Shown: in pieces, positions 7,708 through 16,298 of the stretch
Numbering within the stretch: position 1 is the stretch's first letter
Layout of the letters: each line of letters starts with the position of its first letter
From: Thermus brockianus
GTDB taxonomy: Bacteria; Deinococcota; Deinococci; Deinococcales; Thermaceae
Direction of reading: 5' to 3'
DNA length: 64,000 nt
NCBI RefSeq assembly: GCF_001880325.1
Contig: NZ_CP016312.1
Location: 1,922,001 to 1,986,000 of the forward strand
Notes under the pieces: generated by a model
What the model was told of the DNA's origin: nothing
The model's database searches: none
What the model saw: the letters and a program-made list of their open reading frames with translations, nothing else
Program-made: the position numbers and the translations under genes

Positions 7708-9396
7708 ATGGAGAAGCGGCTTTATTTCGGAGACAACCTCGAGGTCCTGCGGAAGCACATCCCCGACGAAAGTGTGGACCTCATCTACTTGGACCCTCCC
7801 TTCAACTCCAAGGCGGACTACAACGTCATTTTCCGCGAGCATACGGGCAAGGGCCCCGGGGCCCAGATCAAGGCCTTTGAGGACACCTGGAGCTGGGGGA
7901 TGGAGAGCGAGCAGGCCCTCCAGGAGGTGGTGGCTAAGCACGGGAGACTTGGGGAGTTCTTGGACTTCCTGGTGCGCTTCCTCGGGAAGAATGACCTCTC
8001 CGCCTATCTGGTGATGATGGCGGTGCGCCTTTTGGAGCTTCACCGGGTGCTCAAGCCCACGGGGAGCCTCTACCTCCACTGCGACCCCACTGCGAGCCAC
8101 TACCTGAAGGTCATCCTGGACCAGATATTCGGGCCCAAGAACTTTCGCAACGAGGTTGTTTGGAAGCGCACGAGTGCCCATAGCTCTGCCAAGAGGTGGG
8201 GGCCGGTGCACGATACGCTCCTGTTTTATACCAAGGGAGAGGAGTACACCTGGAATGTCGTCTACGAAAACTATGAAGAACGGTACATGGAAGACGAATA
8301 CGACTATCAAGACGCCAAGGGTAGATATGCCCTTAAGGATTTGACGGGGGCAGGAGCCAGCAAGGGCGACTCGGGGAAGCCCTGGCGGGGGATAGATCCT
8401 GGGGTAAAAAATCGTCACTGGGCTGTGCCCTCCAAGGATAAGCTCCCTTCGTGGCTTACCCCCCCGGATGACTGGGACGACCTTCCCGTGCAGGAGCGGT
8501 TAGACTTCCTGGACCGGGAGGGGTTGATTTACTGGCCTTCGCGTGGGGTCATGCCCCGCTTCAAGAAGTACCTGGACACCGCCAAGGGGGTTCCCATTCG
8601 GGATGTCGTCACCGACATCCCCCCCTTGGGCCACCACTCCAAGGAACGTCTTGGCTACCCCACCCAGAAGCCCCTCGTTCTCCTGGAGCGTATCATCCAG
8701 GCCAGTTCCAACCCCGGGGACGTGGTCTTGGATCCCTTCTGCGGGTGCGGCACAGCCCTCGCCGCCGCCGAGAAGCTGGGGCGCAGATGGATAGGCATAG
8801 ACATCACCCACCTGGCCATTACCCTCATCCAGGCGCGGCTGAGGCGGGACTTCGGCCTGGAGCCGGGGAGGGACTACGAGGTTCTTGGGACGCCCAAGGA
8901 CGTGGAGAGCGCCCGTTTTCTCTTTGAGAAAGACCCCCACCAATTTCAGCTCTGGGCTCTGGGCCTGATCGGGGCTCAGCCGTACGGGGACCCGCAAAAG
9001 GGAAAGAAGGGCAAGGACACGGGCATAGACGGCTTCCTCTACTTCCGCACCCCGGACGGGGGTAGGCTGGAGAAGGTCGTGGTCCAGGTCAAGGGGGGGA
9101 AGCGCCTGGGGCCCAGCGTGGTGAGGGACCTGCGGGGCGTGATGGAGCGGGAGAAGGCGGCCTTCGGGGTTCTCATCGTCCTGGAGGCCCCCACGCAAGG
9201 CATGCGGGAGGAGGCCGCGAAGGCGGGTGTCTATTCCTGGGGGAGCCAGTCCTACCCCAGGCTCCAGATCCTTACCGTGGAAGAGCTCCTCGCCGGAAAG
9301 CGCCCTGAGTTTCCCGCGGGAAGCCTCAACGTGAGCTACGAGCGCAAGGAAGTGCGGACGGCACGGCCAAAGGGGGGGATGGAGCCTTTGCTTTAG
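7708..9396 (+). CDS. DNA methyltransferase with C-terminal nuclease-like domain
   Basis: This 562-residue protein starts at ATG 7708 after GGGGGGAGG. The methyltransferase part has the catalytic motif DPPF (residues 29-32, in DLIYLDPPFNS) and the AdoMet motif DPFCGCGTALAA near residue 341 followed by GRRWIGIDIT. This order, catalytic motif first, is the beta group typical of type III Mod enzymes. Residues 410-545 add a restriction-endonuclease-like domain with GIDGFLYF and a QVKGGK strand, a PD-(D/E)XK/Mrr pattern. The middle (8200-8350) is richer in A/T than its surroundings, which suggests foreign origin. It lies in the rnpB cassette and may protect phage DNA or act as a fused restriction-modification enzyme. 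Confidence 0.85.
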   Translation: MEKRLYFGDNLEVLRKHIPDESVDLIYLDPPFNSKADYNVIFREHTGKGPGAQIKAFEDTWSWGMESEQALQEVVAKHGRLGEFLDFLVRFLGKNDLSAYLVMMAVRLLELHRVLKPTGSLYLHCDPTASHYLKVILDQIFGPKNFRNEVVWKRTSAHSSAKRWGPVHDTLLFYTKGEEYTWNVVYENYEERYMEDEYDYQDAKGRYALKDLTGAGASKGDSGKPWRGIDPGVKNRHWAVPSKDKLPSWLTPPDDWDDLPVQERLDFLDREGLIYWPSRGVMPRFKKYLDTAKGVPIRDVVTDIPPLGHHSKERLGYPTQKPLVLLERIIQASSNPGDVVLDPFCGCGTALAAAEKLGRRWIGIDITHLAITLIQARLRRDFGLEPGRDYEVLGTPKDVESARFLFEKDPHQFQLWALGLIGAQPYGDPQKGKKGKDTGIDGFLYFRTPDGGRLEKVVVQVKGGKRLGPSVVRDLRGVMEREKAAFGVLIVLEAPTQGMREEAAKAGVYSWGSQSYPRLQILTVEELLAGKRPEFPAGSLNVSYERKEVRTARPKGGMEPLL

Positions 9397-9408
9397 CCGC
9401 CTTCTTGC

Positions 9409-9487
9409 CACCCCCCCACCCTCCGGGGTAAGATAGGGCTAAGGTGGGATAACTGCCCCCGGGGAAACCCGGGGGCAGCCTGATTTT
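9409..9487 (+). promoter_or_regulatory. Promoter-terminator element, copy B
   Basis: The C-rich block (9411-9424), -10-like TAAGAT (9429-9434) and leader CTAAGGTGGGA match copy A at 1419-1490 without gaps. A perfect 11-bp hairpin with a GAAA tetraloop follows (9453-9463 with 9468-9478), then CCTGATTTT. It sits just ahead of the tail operon, as copy A sits ahead of the packaging operon, so it likely controls that operon by attenuation or antitermination. Confidence 0.7.
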
Positions 9488-9495
9488 ACCCCTCC

Positions 9496-10128
9496 ATGCG
9501 CGTCCTCTGGCCTTTGCCCCCATCTCCCGAAAAGAACCGCGTGGACGCGGGCTTTTTGGACCCGCGCTACCCCGAGTGGCGGAAGGCCCAGGGCCTCGCC
9601 CCTCACCAGCACCCCGGGGTGGACCTTAACCTCTCCGGCTCCTCCGGGGACGCCGACCTGGGCTACCCCGTGGTGGCCGTGGCTGAGGGGCGGGTGGTCC
9701 ACAGCGCCTTCCACCGGGTTTGGGGCAACGTGGTCCTGCTGGAGCACGACCTCCCCGGCCTCGGGCGCTTCTGGACCCAGTACGCCCACCTCCTCTTCCG
9801 GGTGGCCCGGGAGGGGGACTACCTCTTCGCGGGCGAGCCCGTGGGGGCCATCGGCAAGGGGGACCCGGCCAGGCCGTACCTCGCCCACCTCCACTTTGAG
9901 GTGCGGCGGGCGCCCCTGGAGGCCGACTTCTGGCCCGGGAGCAACGTGGACCTCATCCGGGAGAAGTACCTGGACCCCGAGGCCTTCCTAAAGGCTCACT
10001 ACGCCCCCGCCCGCCGCTTCTACCGGGTGCGGGGGGTCTTCTGGACCCCGGCCCGGCAGGAGGTGGAGGGCGTGGTCGTGAACCTGGAGGAACCCGACCG
10101 GGTTCAGGTGGCGGTGAGGAAGCTGTGA
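9496..10128 (+). CDS. M23-family metallopeptidase (phage)
   Basis: The 210-residue protein contains the LytM/M23 zinc site: H39 and D43 in HPGVD, and HLH near residues 131-133. The beta-rich stretch between them contains GYPVVAVAEGRVVHSAFH. These enzymes cut peptide cross-bridges of peptidoglycan. There is no signal peptide. It opens the tail operon and overlaps the tape-measure gene by 4 bases, so a tail-associated lysin that opens the wall during infection is more likely than a lysis endolysin. The last 45 residues are unrecognised. Confidence 0.85.
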   Translation: MRVLWPLPPSPEKNRVDAGFLDPRYPEWRKAQGLAPHQHPGVDLNLSGSSGDADLGYPVVAVAEGRVVHSAFHRVWGNVVLLEHDLPGLGRFWTQYAHLLFRVAREGDYLFAGEPVGAIGKGDPARPYLAHLHFEVRRAPLEADFWPGSNVDLIREKYLDPEAFLKAHYAPARRFYRVRGVFWTPARQEVEGVVVNLEEPDRVQVAVRKL

Positions 10129-12941
10129 ACGCCCTGTTCAGGTTGCAACTGCTGTTGGACTTGACGGACCGCGTCTCCAACCCCCTGGGCCGGGTGGGGG
10201 AGGGGCTGCGCCGGGTGGAGGAGCTTTCCCGCCGGGCGGACCTCGCCCTGCAACGCTTGGGGGCGGGCCTTTCCGTGGCCGGGGCCGGGGCGGCCCTCGC
10301 CGCGCCCCTGGTCCTCGCCACCCGGGCGGCGATGGACTTTGAGGACGCCTTCGCCGACGTGCGCAAGGTGGTGGACGCCCCCGCCCCCGCCCTCATGGCC
10401 CTCCAGCGGGAGCTTTTGGGCCTCACCCGGGTCATCCCCATGACCGCCAGGGAGCTCACGGAGATCGCCGCCGCCGCGGGCCAGGCGGGCATCCCCATGC
10501 AGGAGCTGGTCCGCTTTACCCAGGACGCGGCCCGGGTGGGGGTGGCCTTCGGCATCTCCGCGGGCCAGGCGGGAGACGCCCTGGCCAAGCTCCGCAACGT
10601 CCTGGAGCTCAGCCAGGAGGGGGTCATGCGCTTGGCGGACGCCGTGAACCACCTCTCCAACAACATGGCGGCCACCGCCCCGGAGATCCTGGAGGTCCTC
10701 CGCCGGGTAGGGGGGACGGGGAAGCTCCTGGGCCTCACCGGGCAGCAGGTGGCGGCCTTCTCCGCGAGCCTCCTCGCCCTCGGCACCGCCCCCGAGGTGG
10801 CCGCCACCGGCCTCAACGCCCTCTTCCAGCGCCTGGCCACCGCTCACGTCCAGCCCAAGGCTTTTCAGGAAGCCTTGGCCCGCCTGGGGCTCACGGCCAC
10901 GGGCCTCCAGCAGGCCCTGAGGCGGGACGCCGCCGGGGCCATCATGGACTTCCTACGCCGCCTCAGGGCGGTGCCCGACCAGCTCACCGTGCTTTCCGAC
11001 CTCTTCGGTATGGAGTACGCCGACGACATCGCCAAGCTGGTGGGCTCCTTGGGCACCCTGGAGAAGGCCTTCAGCCTGGTGCGAAGTCCGGCCGCCTACA
11101 CGGGGAGCGTCCTCGCCGAGTTCCAGAACCGCTCCGCCACCCTGAGGAACCAGCTCATCCTGCTCCGGAACGCCCTGGAGCGCATCTGGATCACCCTCGG
11201 CAACGCCCTCCTGCCCGTGGTGACCCCGGTGGTGGCCCGCCTCGCCGACCTCCTGAACCGCGTCTCCGACCTCCTGGACCGCTTCCCCCTCCTCCGGGGG
11301 GCCCTCGTGGCCGTCACGGCCACCCTCGGGGGGCTTCTGGTAGTGGGCGGCTTCCTGGTCACGGGGCTCGCCGCCCTGGGCTTCGCCGCCACTCAGGCCC
11401 GGCTGGGCCTCCTCGCCCTCCAAAGCGGCCTCGCCGGCGCCCTCAGGCAGGCGCGCCTCCTCTCCCTGGGCCTCGCCCTCCTGCGGGGGGAGATGGCCCG
11501 GCTGGGGGCGGTGGGGCTCCTCCGGGGGGCCTTCGGCCTCCTCGCCCAGGGGGCCTTCCGGGCCGGGCAGGCGGTGCTCTTCCTGGGGCGGGCCCTCCTC
11601 CTCAACCCGGTGGGGCTGGTCCTCGGCGCCCTCGCCGGGCTCGTCTACCTCTTCCGCCAGGCCTGGGGGGCGAGCGAGAGCTTCCGCAAGAGCGTTCTCG
11701 GCACCCTCCAGGCGGTGCGGAGCGCCTTCGCCCCGGTCCTCGCCGAGTTCCGGGGCCTGGGGGAGGCTCTGGCCGGGCTCTTCCGCCCCCTCGGGGGGGC
11801 CATCCAGGCCTCCCTGGCCTCCGCCCAGGCCGCCTGGGACCGCTTCGGCTACGCCCTGGGGTATGGCATCGGCTTCCTCTTCGGCCTCCTGGAAGCCCTC
11901 GTCGTCCGCCTCGCCCCCATCTTCGCCGACGGCCTCGCGGGCCTCATCCGCATCCTGCGGGGCTTCGTGGACCTGGTGGTGGGCCTCTTCACCCTGGACC
12001 TGGACCGGGCCCGCCAGGGGGCCTTGCGGGTGTGGGAGGGGCTCCGGGCTGTCCTCTCCGTGCCCATCCGGGTGGGGGGCGTTCTGGTGGATACCGCCCT
12101 CAACGCCCTGGCCCGCCTCTGGCAGGTGGCCAGCGAGCGCTTTCCCGCCCTGGCCCGGCTGGGAGAGGGGTTGGGGGCCGCTTGGCGGGGCCTGGTGACG
12201 GGGGCCGAGGCGGTCTTCCGGCTCCTCCAGACCGTGGTCCTCTCCGGCATCGGGGCCCTGCGGGCCCTCCTCCAGGGGGATTTCCGCCTGGCCCTGGCCT
12301 TTGCCGAGAGGGGGTGGCAGGCTCTCAAGGCCCTGCTCTCCTTGCCCCTGCGCCTGGGGGGCGTGGTCTGGGACGCCCTAAAGGCGGCCTTGGGCCAGGC
12401 CCTGGCCTTCGTGCGGGGGCTGGTGGGCTCCTTCCTGGAGGCGGGCAAGGCCATCGTCCAGGGGCTCACCCAAGGCATCCTCAGCCTGGCGGCGGCCCCG
12501 GTGAATGCCGTCAGGGATCTGGGGGGGAAGGCAATTACCACGCTCCGGAACCTTCTGGGGATGCGCTCCCCCAGCCGGGTCTTCGCCGAGATCGGTGCCA
12601 TGACCGCCCTGGGGATGGCCGTGGGCCTGCAGGGGGCGGCCCCCGAGGTGGCCCGGGCGGTGCAGGCCCTGGTGCCCCCGGTACCGCAGTTGCTGGAGCT
12701 TCCCGTCTTGCGCCCTGCGGTGGAGATGCCGGAGCTGCCGCCTTTGGGGGCCCTGGTGCCCCCTTCCCCTGTGGCCCCCGTGCCCGGCCAGGCTCAGGGC
12801 AGGGGAGAGGGCCGCAAAGCGGAGGGCAGGGTGGTCCAGGTGGTGCGCATCGAGCGCCTGGAACTCCCCTCCGTGCGGGATGCGGACGAGTTCCTCGGGG
12901 CCCTGAAGCGCCTCATGCTGCCCTATCTGGAGGAGGTCTGA
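10125..12941 (+). CDS. Tail tape measure protein
   Basis: This 938-residue protein is the longest of the prophage and begins at GTG 10125. Residues 70-300 correspond to the TP901-type tape measure core (FEDAFADVRKVVDA, then MTARELTEIAAAAGQAGIPM and VGGTGKLLGLTGQQVAAFSA). Hydrophobic stretches lie around 385-420 and 475-505, and an alpha-helical Ala/Leu/Arg-rich region runs to about 800. The C-terminus is Pro-rich and ends in a conserved basic/hydrophobic tail. The length sets tail length, so a tail of roughly 140 nm would be expected from the usual ~1.5 A per residue. Confidence 0.9.
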   Translation: MNALFRLQLLLDLTDRVSNPLGRVGEGLRRVEELSRRADLALQRLGAGLSVAGAGAALAAPLVLATRAAMDFEDAFADVRKVVDAPAPALMALQRELLGLTRVIPMTARELTEIAAAAGQAGIPMQELVRFTQDAARVGVAFGISAGQAGDALAKLRNVLELSQEGVMRLADAVNHLSNNMAATAPEILEVLRRVGGTGKLLGLTGQQVAAFSASLLALGTAPEVAATGLNALFQRLATAHVQPKAFQEALARLGLTATGLQQALRRDAAGAIMDFLRRLRAVPDQLTVLSDLFGMEYADDIAKLVGSLGTLEKAFSLVRSPAAYTGSVLAEFQNRSATLRNQLILLRNALERIWITLGNALLPVVTPVVARLADLLNRVSDLLDRFPLLRGALVAVTATLGGLLVVGGFLVTGLAALGFAATQARLGLLALQSGLAGALRQARLLSLGLALLRGEMARLGAVGLLRGAFGLLAQGAFRAGQAVLFLGRALLLNPVGLVLGALAGLVYLFRQAWGASESFRKSVLGTLQAVRSAFAPVLAEFRGLGEALAGLFRPLGGAIQASLASAQAAWDRFGYALGYGIGFLFGLLEALVVRLAPIFADGLAGLIRILRGFVDLVVGLFTLDLDRARQGALRVWEGLRAVLSVPIRVGGVLVDTALNALARLWQVASERFPALARLGEGLGAAWRGLVTGAEAVFRLLQTVVLSGIGALRALLQGDFRLALAFAERGWQALKALLSLPLRLGGVVWDALKAALGQALAFVRGLVGSFLEAGKAIVQGLTQGILSLAAAPVNAVRDLGGKAITTLRNLLGMRSPSRVFAEIGAMTALGMAVGLQGAAPEVARAVQALVPPVPQLLELPVLRPAVEMPELPPLGALVPPSPVAPVPGQAQGRGEGRKAEGRVVQVVRIERLELPSVRDADEFLGALKRLMLPYLEEV

Positions 12942-13534
12942 TGCCCTACCTGCGCTTCGCCACCGGAGACCGCCTGCGGCTGGACGGGGAGGAGATGCCC
13001 GGGGTGGTGGTGGCCGTGGAGGTGGAGGGGGAGAACTCCGTGGAGAGCCTTCCCCGGGAGGGCCGCACCGGGGACGTGCACGTCCTCAGGGGCTACCGGG
13101 ACTTCCGGGTGCGCATCACCCTTCGCCTGGCGGGGAAGGACCCCCTGGCGGAGGCCAGGCGGCTTCACGCCAAGTTCGCCAAGAGCAAGACCGAGCCCCT
13201 GCGGGTGGTCCACCCCCACCTGGCGGCCCGGGGGATAGAGAAGGCCCTCTTCGCCCGGCTCACCACCCGGGAAGAGGGCGGGGAGGACGGGCTCACGGCC
13301 GTGCTGGAGCTCACCCAGGTGGAGCCCCGGGAGGCCCTGGCCGAGGCCAACGCCCGGGAGGCCCAGGCCCTGGCCGCGGCCCCCGGCCCCCAGGCGGGCC
13401 CCCCGCCGGGGAGCGCCCAGCAGAGGCGGAACGAGGGGAAGGGGGGGCAGGCCCCGCCCAAGCCCCCGGCGATGCTACAGGGCTTCCTGGACGGGCGGCA
13501 GAGCGCCCATAGCCTCGTGGGAGGGTCCAGATGA
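12941..13534 (+). CDS. Tail/baseplate protein after the tape measure
   Basis: The 197-residue protein starts at ATG 12941, overlapping the tape-measure stop. Residues 1-135 are beta-rich and look like a tail-tube/LysM-adjacent adaptor (RLDGEEMPGVVVAVEVEGEN, then DVHVLRGYRDFRVRITLRLA). Residues 135-175 form an Ala/Pro linker. In Mu-like phages this slot holds the N (gp43) DNA-circulation protein, but here the protein is much shorter, so equivalence is only positional. Confidence 0.7.
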   Translation: MPYLRFATGDRLRLDGEEMPGVVVAVEVEGENSVESLPREGRTGDVHVLRGYRDFRVRITLRLAGKDPLAEARRLHAKFAKSKTEPLRVVHPHLAARGIEKALFARLTTREEGGEDGLTAVLELTQVEPREALAEANAREAQALAAAPGPQAGPPPGSAQQRRNEGKGGQAPPKPPAMLQGFLDGRQSAHSLVGGSR

Positions 13535-14268
13535 ACCTCGTCCACGTTCCCAAACCCGAGACCCAGAAGGGCACCCCCGCGGGCCTCGTCTTCCACGAGA
13601 GCCTGCACGTCCCCTGGCGCACCCTGCACCTCCAGGGGCAGGTCTACCTCGAGGGCACGGCCCGCCCCTCCGACGAGACCACTAAACCCTTCCAGCCTGG
13701 GGAGGCGGTGCGGCTCACCCTCGAGGGCCCCCTCTTCCGGGGCGCCCTTCAGGGCCTCCTCTCGGCCACGGAGGGGGTGGCCTGGGGCCTCCCCGAGTGG
13801 CGGCGGGAGGTGGGCCCCCAGGGCTTCCAGGACGCGAAGGCCGAGGAGGTGGCCGAGTGGGTCAAAGGCCAGGTGGGGGGGAAGGCCCTCTGGGGCTTCC
13901 AGACCGAGCCCAAGCGCCACTACGCCCTCCCCCGCGTGCGGGCCTGGGAGGGGGTCCTCATGGTCCTCAAGGCCTGGGGGGTGGAGGCGGTGATGCACGA
14001 GCTGGACGGGGGAGTCCTCTACGCCGGGCCCGAGGGGAAGAGCCCCCACTACGGGGTGGTCCACCGGGTGGGGGAGGAGGTGGCCTGGGTGCGCCCCTTG
14101 TCCCCGGGCCGCTACGGGCTTCGCATGGCCCCTCTCCCCGCCCTTAGGGTCCTCCACCTGCTGCGGGTGGACCACCCTGCCTACCGGGGGGGGCTCAGGG
14201 TGGAGGAGCACCGCCTGGTCCTCTCTCCCAAGGAGGCCTACCACGAGGTGATCGGCCGTGAGGAGTGA
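13531..14268 (+). CDS. Baseplate hub protein (Mu P-like position)
   Basis: This 245-residue protein overlaps its neighbour by 4 bases. Its beta-rich content, with GDxx-like strands (LHLQGQVYLEGTARPSDETT), and its position between the tail adaptor and the spike fit the hub proteins of contractile tails (Mu P/gp44, P2 D). I cannot see a family-defining motif, so the name rests mainly on gene order. Confidence 0.65.
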   Translation: MNLVHVPKPETQKGTPAGLVFHESLHVPWRTLHLQGQVYLEGTARPSDETTKPFQPGEAVRLTLEGPLFRGALQGLLSATEGVAWGLPEWRREVGPQGFQDAKAEEVAEWVKGQVGGKALWGFQTEPKRHYALPRVRAWEGVLMVLKAWGVEAVMHELDGGVLYAGPEGKSPHYGVVHRVGEEVAWVRPLSPGRYGLRMAPLPALRVLHLLRVDHPAYRGGLRVEEHRLVLSPKEAYHEVIGREE

Positions 14269-14905
14269 TGCCCTGAAGACCGCCCTCCGCAGGCTCGTGG
14301 AGGCCCTCTGGCCCGAGCTCGCCCACCGCACCCACCTCCCCCACAAGGCCCGGGTGGTGGCGGTGAGGTCCGAGCCCGGGGTGGCGGGGCCTCCCGGGAG
14401 CCCGCGCTACAGCGTGGACCTGGAGCCCCTCACCGTGGACGGCCAGCCCGACCCGAGCCGCCCCCTCCTCCGGGACGTCCCCCTGGACGTGCCCTGGATC
14501 GGCGGGGGCCGCGGGGTCTACGCCCTTCCCGAGGTGGGGGCCATCGTGCGGGTGGCCTACTACGAGGGGAACCCCGCCTATCCCTACGTGGACGGGGTCC
14601 TCTCCGAGGGGAAGGCCGTGGTCCCGGTGGAGCCCGGGGAGTACCTGGTGCAGAAGGACGCCGACACCTGGGTGCGCCTCAAGCCCGACGGGGAGATTGA
14701 AGTCCAGGCCGCCCCCGGGGTGGTCCTCCGCCTGAAGCCGGACGGGACCGTGGAGCTCTTGGGCACCGCGGTGGTGCGGGTGGACGCCCCCCGGGTGGAG
14801 CTCGCGGGCGGTGGCCCCCCTGTGGCCCGGGTGGGGGACCCGGTGCAGGTGGGGGCGGCCATCGGGGTAATCATCGGCGGCAGTTCCAAAGTCTTTTCGG
14901 GGTGA
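14258..14905 (+). CDS. Baseplate spike protein (Mu gp45 / P2 V-like)
   Basis: The 215-residue protein has an N-terminal OB-like region (residues 25-120, with DVPWIGGGRGVYALPEVGAI, typical of gpV/VgrG spikes). A repetitive beta-helix-like region follows (VRLKPDGEIEVQAAPGVVLR, then LRLKPDGTVELLGTAVVRVD). This is the trimeric membrane-piercing tip of contractile tails. The C-terminus carries a short Gly-rich tail without the HxH iron-binding motif. The gene overlaps the hub gene by 11 bases. Confidence 0.85.
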   Translation: MRSDALKTALRRLVEALWPELAHRTHLPHKARVVAVRSEPGVAGPPGSPRYSVDLEPLTVDGQPDPSRPLLRDVPLDVPWIGGGRGVYALPEVGAIVRVAYYEGNPAYPYVDGVLSEGKAVVPVEPGEYLVQKDADTWVRLKPDGEIEVQAAPGVVLRLKPDGTVELLGTAVVRVDAPRVELAGGGPPVARVGDPVQVGAAIGVIIGGSSKVFSG

Positions 14906-14908
14906 GCC

Positions 14909-15271
14909 GTGTACCGGGACTGGCTTTTTGAGGACGGTGACTTCCGCTTCACCCCCAGGGGGGATGCGGCCCTGGTGGAGGGCCTCCAGGTGGTGCGTCA
15001 GGACCTCCTCGCCCGCCTCGTCTCCCCCCGGGGGAGCCACTGGGCCTTCCCCCATGAGGGAAGCGCCCTCCCCGACTACGTGCAGGCGGCCCTGGACGAG
15101 CTCACCCGAGTGGAGGTCCTGCAGGAAGCGGAGCGGACCTGCCTCGAGGACGCCCGGGTGGAGGAGGCCCGGGGGGAGTGGACGGAAGGAGGCCTCCGCC
15201 TCGCCTTGCGCCTCTCGGGGGAGGCCCTTAGGCTCCTCCTCCCCTGGCCCTTGGAGGTGAAGGGTGCCTGA
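14909..15271 (+). CDS. Baseplate wedge protein (gp25 / W-like)
   Basis: This 120-residue protein starts at GTG 14909. The opening YRDWLFEDGDFRFTPRGDAA, followed by VVRQDLLARLVSPRGSHWAF, matches the style of T4 gp25/P2 W/Mu gp46 proteins, which initiate the baseplate wedge. It lies between spike and J genes as in other contractile-tailed phages and overlaps the J gene by 8 bases. Confidence 0.82.
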   Translation: MYRDWLFEDGDFRFTPRGDAALVEGLQVVRQDLLARLVSPRGSHWAFPHEGSALPDYVQAALDELTRVEVLQEAERTCLEDARVEEARGEWTEGGLRLALRLSGEALRLLLPWPLEVKGA

Positions 15272-16298
15272 GCTTCCCCCTCTCCCCACCCTGGAGGAGG
15301 AGACCCAGAGGCTCCTCGGCTTCCTCCCCGAGGGCTTCCCCGTGCGGAACCCCGACAGTTTCAGCGCCTTCGGCACCTACCTGCGCCTCGCGGCCCAAGC
15401 GGCCCTCGAGGCCCGCGCCTTCACCCGGGAGCTCGTCCCCCAGCTCTTTGTGATCACCGCCACCGGCGCCTGGCTGGATGAGCACGCCAAGGGCCTGGGC
15501 CTCGCCCGCAAGGAGGCCCGGGGGGCCAGGCTCCGCTGCCGCGTCCTCGCCTCCGCTCCCGGCACCTTCCCCCCCGGGGCCCTCCTGGGGGTGGGGGAAC
15601 TCCGCTACCGGGCCGAGGGTCCCTTCGCCCCGGACGCCCTCGTGGAGGTCTGGAGCGAGGGCGTGGGGAGCCGCTACAACCTCCCCCCGGGGACCCGCCT
15701 CCTCCCCGTTACCGTGGTGGGGGGCCTCGAGGCCCTGGAGGTGGAGGAGGTCCTGGAGCCCGGCTTGGACCGGGAGACGGACGAGGAGCTCCGGGCCCGC
15801 CTCATTCTCGCCTGGCCCGCCCTGGGCCGGGGGAGCACCTACCACGCCTACATGAGCTGGGCCCTGGAGGACCCCGAGGTGCGGAAGGTCCAGGTCATAG
15901 ACGACCACCCCCGGGGCCAGGGCACCGTGGACGTGGTCATAGCCCCCGCCCGGGGCCTCCCTTCCCCCGAGCTCCTCGCCCGGGTCCAGAGGGTGGTGGA
16001 CGAGCGGCGGCCCCTCACCGTGAACGCCCTGGTGCGCTCCCCCAGCCCCCGGCCCCTGGACCTCGCCCTGCGCCTGCACCGCCTCCCGGGAAGCCCCTCC
16101 CTCGAGGCCTGGCGGGGCTTCGCCCTGGATTTCCTGAACGGGCTAAACATCGGGGAGACCTTCTGGCCCTCCCGCCTCATGGACCACCTGCACGACCGGG
16201 GAGGCCTCGAGGCGGTGGAGGTCCTGGCCCCCGCGGGACCTGTGGCCGTGGCCCGGGACGAGCTCATCGTCCCCGGGGAGGTGACGGTCTATGAGTGA
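15264..16298 (+). CDS. Baseplate J-like protein
   Basis: The 344-residue protein has the hallmarks of the baseplate J family (Mu gp47, P2 J). These include RELVPQLFVITATGAWLDEH followed by KGLGLAR near residues 55-85, GSRYNLPPGTRL near 140, and the core EVLEPGLDRETDEELRARLI near 160-180. It builds the periphery of the baseplate that triggers sheath contraction. It overlaps both neighbours. Confidence 0.9.
   Translation: MPELPPLPTLEEETQRLLGFLPEGFPVRNPDSFSAFGTYLRLAAQAALEARAFTRELVPQLFVITATGAWLDEHAKGLGLARKEARGARLRCRVLASAPGTFPPGALLGVGELRYRAEGPFAPDALVEVWSEGVGSRYNLPPGTRLLPVTVVGGLEALEVEEVLEPGLDRETDEELRARLILAWPALGRGSTYHAYMSWALEDPEVRKVQVIDDHPRGQGTVDVVIAPARGLPSPELLARVQRVVDERRPLTVNALVRSPSPRPLDLALRLHRLPGSPSLEAWRGFALDFLNGLNIGETFWPSRLMDHLHDRGGLEAVEVLAPAGPVAVARDELIVPGEVTVYE

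Noticed and set aside
7022-10125. A deliberate capsid-less satellite that borrows helper capsids
   Set aside because: Known satellites keep few structural genes and do not keep terminase, portal and baseplate while losing capsid, sheath and tube. Simple deletion is more likely, so it is only mentioned as an alternative.
12032-12940. A long open frame overlapping the tape-measure gene
   Set aside because: It is a GC-driven shadow frame rich in Gly, Pro and Arg; only the part from ATG 12941 belongs to a real gene.
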